Source: Symbiodinium natans
Taxonomy: Eukaryota > Sar > Dinophyceae > Suessiales > Symbiodiniaceae
Length of the DNA stretch: 45,000 bases
Direction: 5' to 3'
Assembly (NCBI GenBank): GCA_905221605.1
Contig: CAJNDS010002682.1
Coordinates: 1 to 45,000 of the forward strand
Within the stretch, counting starts at the first letter, position 1. Each line of letters starts with the position of its first letter. Both the position numbers and the translations under genes were made by a program. A model generated the notes under the pieces. That model did no database searches. It saw nothing but the letters and a program-made list of their open reading frames with translations, and was not told where the DNA came from. This document shows positions 1 to 10,418 of the stretch, piece after piece.

Positions 1-60
1 TGCCTCTTCCACGCCATGTTCGGTGGACAATGCCGGAAGATGGATTTTGAGAACATCCGC
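1..60 (+). CDS. Possible partial exon at window edge
   Basis: An island without telomere-like repeats reads in frame as LFHAMFGGQCRKMDFENIR and runs off the left edge. Its composition is exon-like and it is followed at once by a CCCTAAA array, the usual intron context in this window. No acceptor is visible and I do not recognise the protein. Confidence 0.25.
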
Positions 61-96
61 CCCACCTTTCCAAATCGGACTCTGGGCAGCAATCAA

Positions 97-230
97 CCCC
101 TAAACCCTCCCTAAACCCCCCAAACCCCAAACCCCAAACCCCAAACCCTAAACCCTAAACCCTAAACCCTAAACCCCCAAACCCCAACCCTACACCCTAA
201 ACCCTAACCCTAAACCCCTCAACCTCTCAA
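97..230. repeat. Interstitial CCCTAAA array
   Basis: Imperfect CCCTAAA and CCCCAAA units, the C-strand form of the plant/dinoflagellate-type telomere repeat. The array is interstitial and is followed by unique sequence. From 231 to about 390 I see no gene. Confidence 0.9.
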
Positions 231-394
231 AGCCCCAGTCCCCTCAACACTAAGCAAGCTGCCTCAAGCCTGAAGCCTGAAGCCTCAAGCCTAGCGCGTT
301 GCACTCCAGAAACATGGGCTTGCTGCCCTGGTACTTGTATAGCTTAAATCATGCATGATATATTGCAGCTCAAATCATACATGATAGGTCTTAC

Positions 395-460
395 ATATAT
401 ATATATACATACAGAAATATATATATATATATATATAGATAGATATATAGATAGATATAC

Positions 461-493
<33 letters not shown>

Positions 494-496
494 AAG
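395..496. repeat. AT/GATA microsatellite
   Basis: Runs of TA dinucleotides with interspersed GATA units. ORFs here translate to Tyr/Ile repeats and are not genes. From 497 to about 750 I see nothing else. Confidence 0.9.
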
Positions 497-757
497 TATA
501 GTCTGCTGGATGGTCGCTTACTCGACAGATACATGTAGATGCTACGTATGTATGGGTCATCGCCACGTGGAGTCCCTAGGTTTTTGCCTATGAACCCTGT
601 AGAGCCACTAAGCTGTGAAGGGCAGCCCCAAAGCTGAAGCGAACCCCTTTCGGGCTGTTGAGGGCCTTGGTTGCAGTGTGTGGTGGTTGCTACACGATGG
701 AATATGGTATAAATTTGTCCTAGTTCTCATCCATAAGATACCCTAAGCCCAGTGCCA

Positions 758-1838
758 CGCAACTCGCCAAGCACCGACGACGTCTACGACACAGCGCCCT
801 TAGAGGGCTTTCACGATGAGCTGGACGGCATGGTCTACGAAGACCGAGGGCGTGAAAAGCAATGTCATGGCATGCTGTGCATGCTGTGCATGCTGTGCAT
901 GCTGTGCATGCTGTGCATGCTATGCTACCGAGAACAAGCTATAAAATCTATAATGTGCTCTACACTTTAGGCAAGACTACACTTTTCAGCCGCTGCACTG
1001 AACTGTACTAGACTGTGTTTTTTTTCGTTGCCTTTGGAGTTGGGTCTGTTCGTATTGTCGTCGGTGTTGATTTCCCTGCAGGAAGCTGTACGCATCTTCA
1101 GAGAGAACTTGCACAAGTTCGGGGTCTCTCGCTCGTCTTGCCAAGAAGGACAGCTGCTGAGAGATTTCCTGTCCATAGTATATCATACTGTATCGCATAT
1201 TATTATTGCAACCCTAAACTGAAATCTAGCTCTGCGCACAGAAGGCACCAACTTTGGTTTCCCCCTCGCGCGCGCAGACAGCTCAACAGCCCTGAAGTAA
1301 TGACTATACCCCAAAGCCAGAGCCCGACTCTTGGGATGCAAGAAGCTTCTAGTTCTACTCACCTTAACCTTTAGACCCTCGATACCCTAAGCCACCCTGA
1401 AACCTGAATCCCGATGAGTCTTTAAACTCTCAAGACCCTAGCTGAGGGGGCGTTGGGGTTTTGAGGGTCCTCGGAAATAGAAATAGAATACGATAGTAGT
1501 ATACCATAGTCTGCCAGAGTATCATGATACTTCTAGGATTGTAGTATAGTACACTGCTTTCGACCCCAGTGTTCAGTTTTCTAGTGCATGCAATCTATGA
1601 TCCTCCTTGTGTAAAGTAACATGTGTTTCTTTGCGTTTCTCTTGGACTTGTCAAGTTCTTCAACTGCACTACCCGATCATGTTCCAGTATGTTATACAGC
1701 ATGCTTGCTTTTTCGTATGCTATGTAGTACACCATAGGTAACATATGTACAAACCGCCGAACCCTCGGAGGGAAGCCTTCGAACTTGTTCTTGGCGCTCC
1801 AGCTGCCGGAGGCTGTTTTGCACAAGCTTTTGGGTGAG
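758..1838 (+). CDS. Exons of an unidentified gene
   Basis: Three islands look like exons of one + strand gene. About 758-838 encodes an acidic stretch including DDVYDTAPLEGFHDELDG. Positions 1082-1170 follow a good acceptor (TTTCCCTGCAG|GAAG) and encode EAVRIFRENLHKFGVS followed by a Cys/Gln/Leu-rich stretch, ending before a GTCCAT donor. Positions 1812-1838 follow CCGGAG|GCT and encode AVLHKLLGE, before GATGCG. The composition and the AG|G acceptors match the better-supported genes of the window. The product is not recognised; the exons may belong with those from 3112 to 6780. The AT-rich stretch 1171-1811 shows no other exon. Confidence 0.4.
870..925. repeat. 9-bp tandem repeat (CATGCTGTG)
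   Basis: Five to six head-to-tail copies of CATGCTGTG, just downstream of the exon-like island near 758-838. The Met-Leu-Cys repeats read through it are probably not protein. Confidence 0.85.
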
Positions 1839-1869
1839 GATGCGCAGTGAGGAGCTCCGTTAACGGGTA

Positions 1870-1932
1870 TAGGGATTAGGGTTTAGGGTTTAGGGTTTAG
1901 GGTTTGGGGTTTAGGGTTTAGGGTTTAGGGTA
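1870..1932. repeat. Interstitial TTTAGGG array
   Basis: Seven to eight TTTAGGG units, orientation opposite to the array at 97-230. It lies directly downstream of a candidate exon and is probably intronic. Confidence 0.9.
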
Positions 1933-2980
1933 GGTCTGTGCATCTGTTCCCGCCTTCCCCAAAGCACGACGCAGACAGCGTTGAAAAAGGACATCTGCTT
2001 CTCTTGTGCTTACGACTGCTACGAGTCCTCCTCCTCCTACTACCACTCCGACTACTACTGCTACTACAGTACCACTACTACTAAACCTACTACTTCTAAC
2101 ATACTACCACCAGTAGCCGTCGCCGTCGCCGCCGCCGCCGCCGTCGTCGTCGTCGTATGTAAGGAGCTACATAGAAGGGGAGATTTCGAATTGGCCTGAA
2201 CTCGAAACGAAACCTGGATCTCAAAACCAGATCCCTTAAGTGTAGACAAGCTCTCACAGAATGTCCAGGGCTTGCGGCGTTTGGGGTTCAGAGAGTCAAC
2301 CCCTAAAACTGGAGAAGAACTTGGTGCCACTTCAGCTTGAAGAGTTGCTCTCCTTTACTTCAGGGTAAAACCAGCTCACCCTTGCGTAAAATTTATGGTC
2401 ATATGCTGAGCAGCAAAGCTTGCGAAGCACCGCGAAGCCCGAACGCAGAGAATAGGGTTTCGGGTTTGAGCCTTGTAGCTTCCAAAACCAACGGAGAGTG
2501 CATAACAGGTACAGCCCCAACATTCGGGGTTCTTTATGTGAGGAACTCCCCCCAACCACGGAACCTTTCTTCCTGAAAGAGCATGATCAGTGCGATGTTC
2601 GATTACGGCTATGCGATTCACAGTCCCGTACAAACAAGACGGTGAGAATGCCGCAAGGGTGGTTCTTGAGCTTAGCCTAGGTCCTTAAGCAATGAGTCTG
2701 AAATCGTGCGAGTTATGTAGGGTTTCCGTGGGGCCGTAGCTGACTGCAAGCCGTGTTGGGTGCTGTTTCAAGGGAAGCTCAGGGAAGAGGTTCCGGACTG
2801 GTCTCGACCCACTCCGAAAAGCGCTTCGTGTTTCTCAAGCATGCAGTCTACTGCATTAAGGGTAAAAACAACGGAACCCAATGTGTTTTGGAAACTCTGA
2901 CATGGGTGAAGCATCAAGAGCCTCTTGGGCCCAAGGTGATTAGCGATGGATTCCCTTTGGGAGCTTCCTCCATGAGCCCG
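1933..2980. other. Unique stretch with triplet repeats, no clear gene
   Basis: Holds a compound trinucleotide tract (TCC, TAC, ACT, then GCC and GTC units) at about 2026-2157. After it is about 800 bp of non-repetitive DNA with short ORFs on both strands. One, at 2753-2989 on the + strand, has a moderately protein-like middle (RFVFLKHAVYCIKGKNNGTQ), but I could not place splice sites or a family. Confidence 0.4.
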
Positions 2981-3087
2981 AAACCCTAAACCCTAAACCC
3001 TAAACCCTAAACCCTAAACCCTAAACCCTAAACCCTAATCCCTAAACCCTAAACCCTAAACCCTAAACCCTAAACCCTAAACCCTAA
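2981..3087. repeat. CCCTAAA array
   Basis: About 15 near-perfect CCCTAAA units immediately upstream of the candidate exon at 3112. Confidence 0.95.
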
Positions 3088-3111
3088 GTCTTTGTACGCC
3101 AGAAAGGGGAG

Positions 3112-3154
3112 GTTCCACACCATGGCGGCCTACGCGCCGAGCATCCCGTGCAAG
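3112..3154 (+). CDS. Candidate exon (FHTMAAYAPSIPCK)
   Basis: A 43-nt island bounded by GGGGAG|G and a GCACGG donor encodes FHTMAAYAPSIPCK in phase 1. It sits between a CCCTAAA array and a G-rich minisatellite, as the proven exons of the window do. Gene and function are unknown. Confidence 0.35.
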
Positions 3155-3177
3155 GCACGGGGGGGGAGGGTCCCTTT

Positions 3178-3660
3178 TATTGGGGGTTTAGGGTATTTGG
3201 GGTTTATTGGGGGTTTGGGGTATTTAGGGTTTATGGGGGTTTGGGGGATTTAGGGTTTTTGGGGGTTTGGGGTATTTAGGGTTTTATGGGGGTTTGGGGT
3301 ATTTAGGGTTTATGGGGGTTTGGGGTATTTAGGGTTTATGGGGGTTTGGGGTACTTAGGGTTTTATGGGGGTTTGGGGTCGTTAGTTTTTTGGGGGTTTG
3401 GGGATAATTAGGGTTTTTGGGGGTTTGGGGTACTTAGGGTTTATGGGGGTTTGGGGTATTTAGGGTTTATGGGGGTTTGGGGTATTTAGGGTTTATGGGG
3501 GTTTGGGGTACTTAGGGTTTATGGGGGTTTGGGGTATTTAGGGTTTTATGGGGGTTTGGGGTATTTAGGGTTTTTGGGGGTTTGGGGTATTTAGGGTTTG
3601 TGGGGGTTTGGGGTATTTAGGGTTTTATGGGGGTTTGGGGTATTTAGGGTTCAGGGATAT
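3178..3660. repeat. G-rich minisatellite derived from telomere-like units
   Basis: About 18 tandem units of roughly 26 bp, each with GGGGGTTTGGGG followed by a TTTAGGG-like element. The G-runs on one strand make G-quadruplex formation likely. It begins directly after the exon at 3112-3154 and is probably intronic. Confidence 0.9.
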
Positions 3661-3699
3661 TTTTTAGGGTTCAGGGATGTTTTTGGGAGGAAGCCGGTG

Positions 3700-4255
3700 G
3701 AGGACTTGGGGGGGCCTTGGATTCCGGGACGCCGGATGTGGCACAGCTGAAGTGGGAGTACGTGGAGTTTCATGGGCAGTTGGGAGCAGGCTCAGACAGG
3801 GCATGAGTATGAAATTTCGCAGGTCCTCACCATCTTGAAGGTTTCTCTAGCATGACTTGCAACATCTTGCAACTACCCATGGTCTGTACATTGGTTGTCC
3901 ATCGTCGGTGTCCATCAATCAGGAAAGGGCGGTTGGCCTCGCAGGACAGTGAAGGCCTTTTGGTTCAGGGTTTAGGGTTTAGGGTTTAGGGTTTAGGGTT
4001 TAGGGTTTAGGCTGCTCTCCCTGTGCTGTGACGTTTCTGGTCACACCATCTCAAGGCAAGCAAGCTCATCGGCAAGCTCCAAGGGTCTCTCGGATGCTTT
4101 CCTTGAGTTTTTGACGGCTGTTCCCTAAACCTTGAACCCTCAAGCCTAAGCCCTAAACCCTGTTGCGCCTTCTGTGGGTCATGTCCCCTTTTGCATTGCC
4201 AGGCAGCCAGTGCCTCCGGCCATGTTGCTCTGATGACTCGGCCGGGACGATGGCA
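3700..4255 (+). CDS. Weak candidate exons
   Basis: Three short islands are exon-like. About 3733-3786 encodes VAQLKWEYVEFHGQLGA. Positions 4056-4084, after TCTCAAG|G, encode ASKLIGKLQ. Positions 4203-4250, after TTGCCAG|G, encode either AASASGHVALMTRPG or, in another frame, SQCLRPCCSDDSAG. A TTTAGGG array (3965-4010) separates the first from the others. The frames do not join unambiguously and no family is recognised. Confidence 0.25.
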
Positions 4256-4346
4256 GACCCTAAGCCTTAAAGCCTGAAGCCAACACTCAGGCACCTCAAT
4301 TCCATGGGGGGTTGGCGTTTGTCTGAGCTGGTCTGAGGGTTTAGGG

Positions 4347-4368
4347 GTTTAGGGTCTAGACCCTAAAC
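4347..4368. repeat. 22-bp perfect palindrome of telomere-like units
   Basis: One TTTAGGG unit meets one CCCTAAA unit head to head around a TCTAGA centre, giving a perfect 22-bp palindrome. Confidence 0.9.
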
Positions 4369-4537
4369 AACGCCTGCCTGCACTCTGCTTGGGGTCTAGG
4401 GCTATTTAAGGGTTTGGGCCAGAGAATCGCACGCTTGGCCACAAAAGTGCTTGATTTGGGGAGTTCTCTGAATAGGGTTCCCGTTTTAGGTACCTAACCG
4501 TTTGCTTTGAGGAGATGCCCATGTCGCACGCTGCCAG

Positions 4538-6780
4538 GTATGGACTTCGAGAAAATGGACGACGAGGAGCTGAAGGAGGCCATTCCTTGCGAATCACCGG
4601 GTTTAGGGTTTAGGGTTTCGGGTTTAGGGCCCCTCGGAGCCCTCAGCCCTTGCACTTCAGTTCCTCCCCAACTTAGTGTCCGCTCATCAAACCAGAAAGC
4701 AGAGACCTACACACGTGTGGTTGTTTAGGGGTTGATGACAAGAGTTCGGAGGCGCAGAGCTCAAAAGATTGCCCAGCTTCCGTCGAAGCCCTTGTGGCGA
4801 GCGTGTCCTGCCCTACAACTTGGCGCCAAAACCCTCAGCCCGAGAACTCTGACCCAAAACCAAGCCTTACAAAGACCCCCCAAAACCCCCCCCCCCCCCC
4901 CCCCAAACCTTCTAAACCTCCCCAAAGCCACCAAGCCCTTCAATCCCTGAAATCCGGAGGTCGACGTCGCAGACTTCTTCCGCCCGCGAGCGGCTTGGGA
5001 GAAGGCTCGGGTGCATATTTTTTGGGGATAGAAGAAGCAGGCTTCGGGGCTTGCGCGGGGTTTTCAGCAGGCTTCTATAGGAGTTTTGGGGGCTTCAGGG
5101 ATGATCCACCCTCGACCCACAACCCTCAGCCTTGATTTAAACGGTTTAGGGTTTAGGGTTTAGGGTTTGGGGTTTAGGGTTTAGGGTTTCCCTAAACTCT
5201 AAACCCTGAACCCTAAACCCAAACCACAAGGCTTGTCCGAGTCCATGAAGCCAAGCTTCACTTCTACCCAGAGTCCATTGGCGTCTGTTTTTTTTTTTTT
5301 TCCCCTCTGGGCTTGGGCTTGTTTGAGGTTTAGGCAGCTCCAACCCGTGACTTCGCTTCACCCTTGCTGAACCCTGTTCGCGTGTTGAGGCTGATATCTT
5401 CAGTGTCTGACCACCAATAGTTCAGACACTGCTGGTTTCATCGACTGTGCTGCCGGGGTTCAATGGCAGTGGCAGGCAGTAAATATAGGAGGAGGAGGCA
5501 GCAGAAGCAAAACCCGGGAATAAGACTTGCCGCGGCCAGGTAGAGGATGTGGCCCCGGAGTCAGAGAAGAGGAGACCCTAAACCCTAAACCTGGAACCCT
5601 AAACCCAAGTGCTTGAAACTTCTAAGCTGCGATCGCCGCGTTGACGCGTGAAGCTGCAATCTGCCGCAGCTTCAGGAGACGGGCCGAGGAGGCTGGGACC
5701 GTGCTCTGTGCGAACTCGGAACCCCTTGAGCCCCAAAAACCTACTCCTCAAACAGGTTTAGGGTTTAGAGTTTAGGGTTTAGGGTTTAGGGTTTAGGGCT
5801 AAGTAAGCCTCAACCTATCGCATCCCACTCCCCGGACCCAGGCGCCCGGGATGATTCGCCTCTAGGCCCCATGAAACCCTAAGCCCTTAAACCCTGAAGG
5901 CCCGAAGGCCCCACACCTGAATCCATAAACCCAATAAACCCGAAGCTTAAGTCCAGCCTTCAAAGTATGGCCCCTCATTTGAGCCTCATTCTGGGGTCTT
6001 TATACACCCATCCCGAACCCTCAGCCCTTTGTGACCCCAAAACCCAAAAACCCAAACCCCCTGCTTGAAACCACATGACCTCCTCTAACCCATGAGTCCT
6101 TCACCCCCCCGAAGTCCCTGAAGTTGCCGGGACTTAAATACCTTCCGAAGCCCTTCCTTCCGCCAATCCCCAAATCCCCGAAGCGTTGATAAAAACCTTA
6201 ACCCTAAACCCCAAACCCGAAACTCTAAACCCTTAATGCCTCCCCCCCACTCTCCCCCCCAAGCTACGTAGGCAGCTGGCTCACGGCCCCTGGCGGCGCC
6301 CGACCTCGCGCCCGCGGATCTCAAAGCCCGGCTGGCCGTGGGCTCGGAATCGTTGGCTTCCTCGACCCAGGTCGTTCGGGTTTAGGGCCAGTTTAGGATT
6401 TAAGGTTTAGGGTTTAGGGTTTAGGGTTTAGGTTTGTGCACTTCAGGGGTTCCCCCTATCAACCCTAAGCCTAAACCCTAAATCCTAGACCCGAAAACCC
6501 TAAACCCTAAGCCCCTAAGCCAGAGACCCCCGACCCGACACCCTCAACCCCAAAACCACATCGACCCCAACTTCCCTTGGCGGCCCCAGTAACCCCAAAA
6601 CCCAAAACCCAAAGCCCTAAACCCTAAACCCTTAACCCTTAACCCTAAACCCTAAACCCTAAACCCCCCCAAAAACCCTAAACCCTAAACCCCCAAAGCA
6701 GCTCACAACTCCGATGCTGATCCGAGGATGTGTTGGAGGCTACACGCTCTTCGGGGGCCTGCACACGTCGGCTCGGTTTA
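4538..6780 (+). CDS. Multi-exon unidentified gene
   Basis: Exon-like islands, several joining in phase: 4538-4578 (MDFEKMDDEELKE, GCCATT donor) to 4960-5004 (VDVADFFRPRAAWEK); 5231-5280 (LVRVHEAKLHFYPESI, GCGTCT donor); 5540-5571 (VEDVAPESEK, GAGACC donor) to 5676-5707 (RRAEEAGTVL, GTGCGA donor) and on to 5842 (ARDDSP); 6272-6370, a 33-codon exon beginning AAGSRPLAAPDLAPADLKAR; and about 6727 (DVLEATRSSGACTRR). All acceptors are AG|G and donors are GC, GA or GT. The 5571/5676 pair shares GAGAC at both ends of the intron. The protein would be charged and Ala-rich; I recognise no domain. Start and stop were not found. Intervening DNA is TTTAGGG/CCCTAAA-rich. Confidence 0.45.
5144..5222. repeat. 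Head-to-head TTTAGGG/CCCTAAA arrays
   Basis: About six TTTAGGG-type units run directly into CCCTAAA-type units at about 5188, giving a long imperfect palindrome between two candidate exons. Confidence 0.85.
6380..6700. repeat. Mixed telomere-like repeats
   Basis: TTTAGGG units (6400-6432), then diverged and exact CCCTAAA units to 6695, with no exon-like island among them. Confidence 0.8.
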
Positions 6781-7329
6781 GGGGTCTCGGGGGTTTAGCG
6801 GATTTAGGGGTTTTTAGGGGAAAGAGTGGTACCTTCGCTTTGATAGCGGTACTGGGAACTGGCTCTTCGAAATGTCAGTAGTTCCGTCTTGCTTTCGGCG
6901 TGTTGGCCAACTACAGGAAACCTTGTAGTTGGTTCCCACTTTCACGTATTCGGCAGGTCTTTGTCGTGGTCTTGTGGTGGTGCACCTTAAAACTGGTAAC
7001 CATGCTGTCGCTGCTAGATTTCGATCTTGTTGCGCAATTGCGATCTTGGTTGCTCGTTGGTTGCACGAACCAGCTGCCAGTTCTGAATTGAAATCTGTTA
7101 GATGTTCATTGACAAGCAAAGATGGCAAAAGGGCATAAAAGGGAATATAACAAAGCACTCGTGTAGAGCTTGTTTGCATTACCCGTGTGTAGGTCCTCAG
7201 CATGGATTGCTTCTGAGCCCCGTAGACATCATGTGTACTCAGGTGACTCTTGGCTCAAGAACACGAGCCTTTGTTGACAGCGCTATCGGTTCACGCGATT
7301 GAGAATCAGCTCATTCAGATGCCGCATGA
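6781..7329. other. Unique upstream region of the expansin-like gene
   Basis: Non-repetitive DNA between the last candidate exon of the upstream gene and the ATG at 7330. Short ORFs occur in several frames on both strands and none looks like a protein. It probably holds 3' and 5' untranslated sequence. An in-frame TGA directly precedes the ATG at 7330. Confidence 0.4.
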
Positions 7330-8256
7330 ATGGATGAAACTCCTGGCTGGCGCCTTATCGCTGACATCCGGCGTGTGCGCAGACCTGAGTACGCAAAGAT
7401 GCGTCTTGGGACTCTTTCCGCCATACTTGGTTTTCTCCTTTTTTTGGCAGTTTTCCTTGCTTTTTGTACGTGTTGGGAGATGCGCGCAAAGCAACGGCCA
7501 GGCTTGGCAGGAGATGAAGAATGCTCGGGGCCGGAGCTCCTGGCTTCTGCCATCAGCGCAGAGAATGCCAGCAGCAGCGAGCTCAACTTGCTCCAATCCG
7601 CTGCAAGGCAAGCGGGGCTTCCAGATCCGCACAAGCTCGGCTACAAGTACATGGCAGCCTAGTTGCTGTTAAGACTTTTTTCAAACAGTTTTAAGCCTAG
7701 TCAGCTGTGTTGTCATGCCAGGTTGTGTCTTGTGTTGCCTTGTGTAGCCAAATTCAAGGCAACTACCACAAGATACGGCCACACCAGCCTCACATCCTGC
7801 GGGGGTCTTGACACAATCAAGATCGTCAAGGGCACGGGCTACTATGCGGTCGCCTCAGCACAGAACATGCAGGGCGACTTCGAGCGAGTCTCCGGCAGCT
7901 GGTGTGGAAAGGACGGCGGAGGCCAAGGAACAGCTGGAATGGGTTGCGGGACTTGTGGCGAGGGCCGCTTTGTGTATGGGCACCCCCAGTCCTATCCTAT
8001 GTACGTCAAGAAGGACGCCGAGATCTTTAAAATGACAATCAAGTTCATTGTTATCGATACGTGCACGCACGAAGCAGGAAACTTGAAGTGGTGCGAGGGT
8101 AAGGCAGGACAGCCGAACAGCTATGGCGCTCTGAACCACCTGGACTTCGCAGACCCACCGCCCCAATTCGACCACTACTACTTTGCATTCAGTCCAACAC
8201 CCTGCCCAGCGGAACTCAAGGAACGATTTGCTGCACAGAGCCAGTGTAAGCGGTGA
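7330..8256 (+). CDS. Expansin-like double-psi beta-barrel protein, membrane-anchored
   Basis: Two exons, 7330-7653 and 7759-8256, joined over a 105-bp intron (GCAGCC donor, TTCAAG|GCA acceptor; the frame is kept), give about 273 residues. Residues 1-23 are short and basic; about 25-49 form one strong hydrophobic segment (LGTLSAILGFLLFLAVFLAF), a signal anchor or uncleaved signal. After a Ser/Ala/Glu-rich linker, exon 2 starts ATTTRYGHTSLTSCGG and shows the Cys-rich pattern of expansin/barwin-like double-psi barrels: CGTCGEG, then FIVIDTC, a CTH/WCEG stretch, and ALNHLDFAD in the place of the HFDL motif. Such folds bind or loosen polysaccharide walls; a role in thecal cellulose is inference. 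The ATG is the first after an in-frame stop. The carbohydrate-binding domain of plant expansins is absent. The intron boundary is inferred from frame and homology. Confidence 0.7.
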
Positions 8257-9164
8257 GGCACATGGACTTTCCTTGCTGATATGCCGTTCAGGCCACAGGT
8301 CGTCCTTGCTGCCGTTGCGGAGGTATGCTTTCGGAGATCATCTCCATTGAAGTCACTAATGAGACAATGAATCTATATGGACATCCACGGAAGTCAGGCG
8401 TGAGAGTGCCGGCTCTTCGCCGCATTTCGGGCTTGGTGCCTTGTGCTAGCATTGTACATCAGGAGCACACCCATGTGGCTTCTCTCGTTTAGCACGTCGA
8501 TGTTCGCCAGTTTCTTGCTTTGGATGGCCACGGAAGCACGTCTTCTCGCTGCTGGGAGCAACAAAAGGAAAAGAGGTGATTGCAGAGTTCCTCCAGACCG
8601 ATTTGACACTGCCATCCCCCCACAACAACCACCTAAGCTGACACGTCGGATAACAGCTCACTTAGGGCCCTAAACCTGGGTTCGGGTTCTTTCGTGGCTT
8701 AGAATTTAATTTTGATTTTGAATCTTAGGCTGCAAATTGCACCTTTCTCCCCAGTCTGCCATAGGCGAAGGTCCCATGAAAGGCTCTTGTTGTTGAGATT
8801 CATGGTCAGGGGGGTTGGGGTTACAGTTGTGGTTAGCTCGTTCGTGCGTGGTTTTCGACGTGCCGAACGCTCTTAGAACCGGTATATTTGAGAGATTTAG
8901 CGGGGCGAGACTAAAGGGTCATTATTGCAGTACACAATCTACTGCTTGTAGTGGAGGTGCCGAATGGGCACCCTGTTGCTGGAGTTTCGGGACCTCAAAG
9001 CCCAGACCCTTAAACCCCAAAAGCCCTGGAAAAAAACAAAACCCCAAACTCCCAGACAGCCCTAAAGCCCTAAACTCTAAACCCATCGAAATCCTAGCTA
9101 AAGCCCCAAAGCCCTAAACCCCCAAAACCATTTCAATGCCCGAGGGCCTTCCGGTGGTTCGCAG
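8257..9164. other. 3' flank, no gene seen
   Basis: Unique DNA downstream of the expansin-like stop codon, then CCCTAAA-related decay at 9000-9125. The short ORFs on both strands at 8394-8673 overlap one another and lack protein-like composition. Confidence 0.4.
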
Positions 9165-9221
9165 GCAGAGCGGCTCGAGATGTCGATGCTCCTTGCGCGC
9201 TGCGACCGCCCGGCTGTCAAG
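9165..9221 (+). CDS. Candidate exon (AERLEMSMLLARCDRPAVK)
   Basis: A 57-nt, 19-codon island bounded by TTCGCAG|GCA and a GTGTAG donor encodes AERLEMSMLLARCDRPAVK. It is clearly protein-like and sits between repeat-rich stretches. It may be an early exon of the next gene or the end of another; not recognised. Confidence 0.45.
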
Positions 9222-9235
9222 GTGTAGTACCCTGT

Positions 9236-9440
9236 TGGGGGCTTTTTGGGGTTTTAGGCCTGTTAGTACCGTTAGCTCTTTTTTTGGGGGGGCTTTTTGG
9301 GGTTTTTGGGCCTGTTAGTACCGTTCGCTTTTTTTTGGGGGCTTTCAGGGTTCAGGGTCTCGGGGTTTAGGGTGTTAGTGCCCTGTTGGGGGCCATTTTG
9401 GGGGGTTTTCAGGGGCTTTCAGGGTTGAGTGTTTAGGGGT
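9236..9440. repeat. GT-rich minisatellite
   Basis: Two full copies and one partial copy of a roughly 60-bp unit containing GGGGGCTTTTTGGGG, CCTGTTAGTACCGTT and a T-run. It is followed by decayed TTTAGGG units. The rest up to 10418 holds a TTTAGGG array (9560-9612) and diverged CCCTAAA text, with no convincing exon. Confidence 0.75.
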
Positions 9441-10418
9441 TTAGGGTGCTCGGGGTCGGGTTACTTTATCATTCCAGAACCTAGTCCTGTTTGTTCGTTT
9501 CTGGGATGCGAAGGCTGGGCTGAATCAAGACTGATGAGGAGAGTAGCTCGAGTTGCAAAGGGTTTCGGGTTTAGGGTTTAGGGTTTAGGGTTTAGGGTTT
9601 AGGGTTTAGGGTTTCCCTTGCTTTTGGCCGTGTAAGACTCTGGGTACTCTAGGCGGATAACTCTGACTACAAACCTGCCCTTTCCTTTCATGGCCTTTAA
9701 GCAGTTCTAACCACCCTGGAAATTGCGCCATAAGAGCCCCTAAATCCTCCCTAAACCCTAAACCTTAAGCCCTAAGCGCTTGAAAAGCATGTAAGCCCTA
9801 GACCGTGCCCATAGAGGTCGTTGGTCCGTTGCGTCGGAGAGTGGCGGGTGTTACCAGCGGTTTCGTGGCTGTACTGTTTAGGGCTTTAAGGTCATTTTGG
9901 TTGAGCGCTTTCAGGTTATCTTGGTTTAGGGCTTTAAGGTTATCTTGGTCAGGGTTTAGGATTTCGTGTTTAGGGCTTCAGGTAAGTCCGCTCAAGCGCC
10001 AGCTTAGGAGCGGCTGCAGGGTCTTGGGAGCTAAATAGCCGCCGCCGCGTGTGGATTCGGCTCAGCTGGAATGACGACATGTCGCCACACGAGCCCGTGC
10101 ACCCTCTAGACCCTAGACCCTACATCTGTCAACCCTAAACCCTAAGATCCCAGACCCTAGCCTCGAGACCCTAGACCAAAAAAACCTCAGACCCGAGACC
10201 CTGAACTCCATAGCCCAAAGGCCCCAAACTTAGGCCGCGGACACCCTGAATCAAGCAACATTGATTCCTTGAAGCAAGCCCTTGCACCCCTGACTCATGT
10301 GACCCCTAAGCCCCTGGACCCCTGAAGCCCTTACATCCAAAACCCCCAAACCTGCCTAGACGCAGATCCTATCGCTGAACCCCACAGACCAGAAAAAAGC
10401 CCCTAAGCCGCCTTTGTC

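Noticed and set aside
97-230. True chromosome end or subtelomere
   Set aside because: Arrays occur across the whole window in both orientations, are short, and alternate with exons, so they are interstitial.
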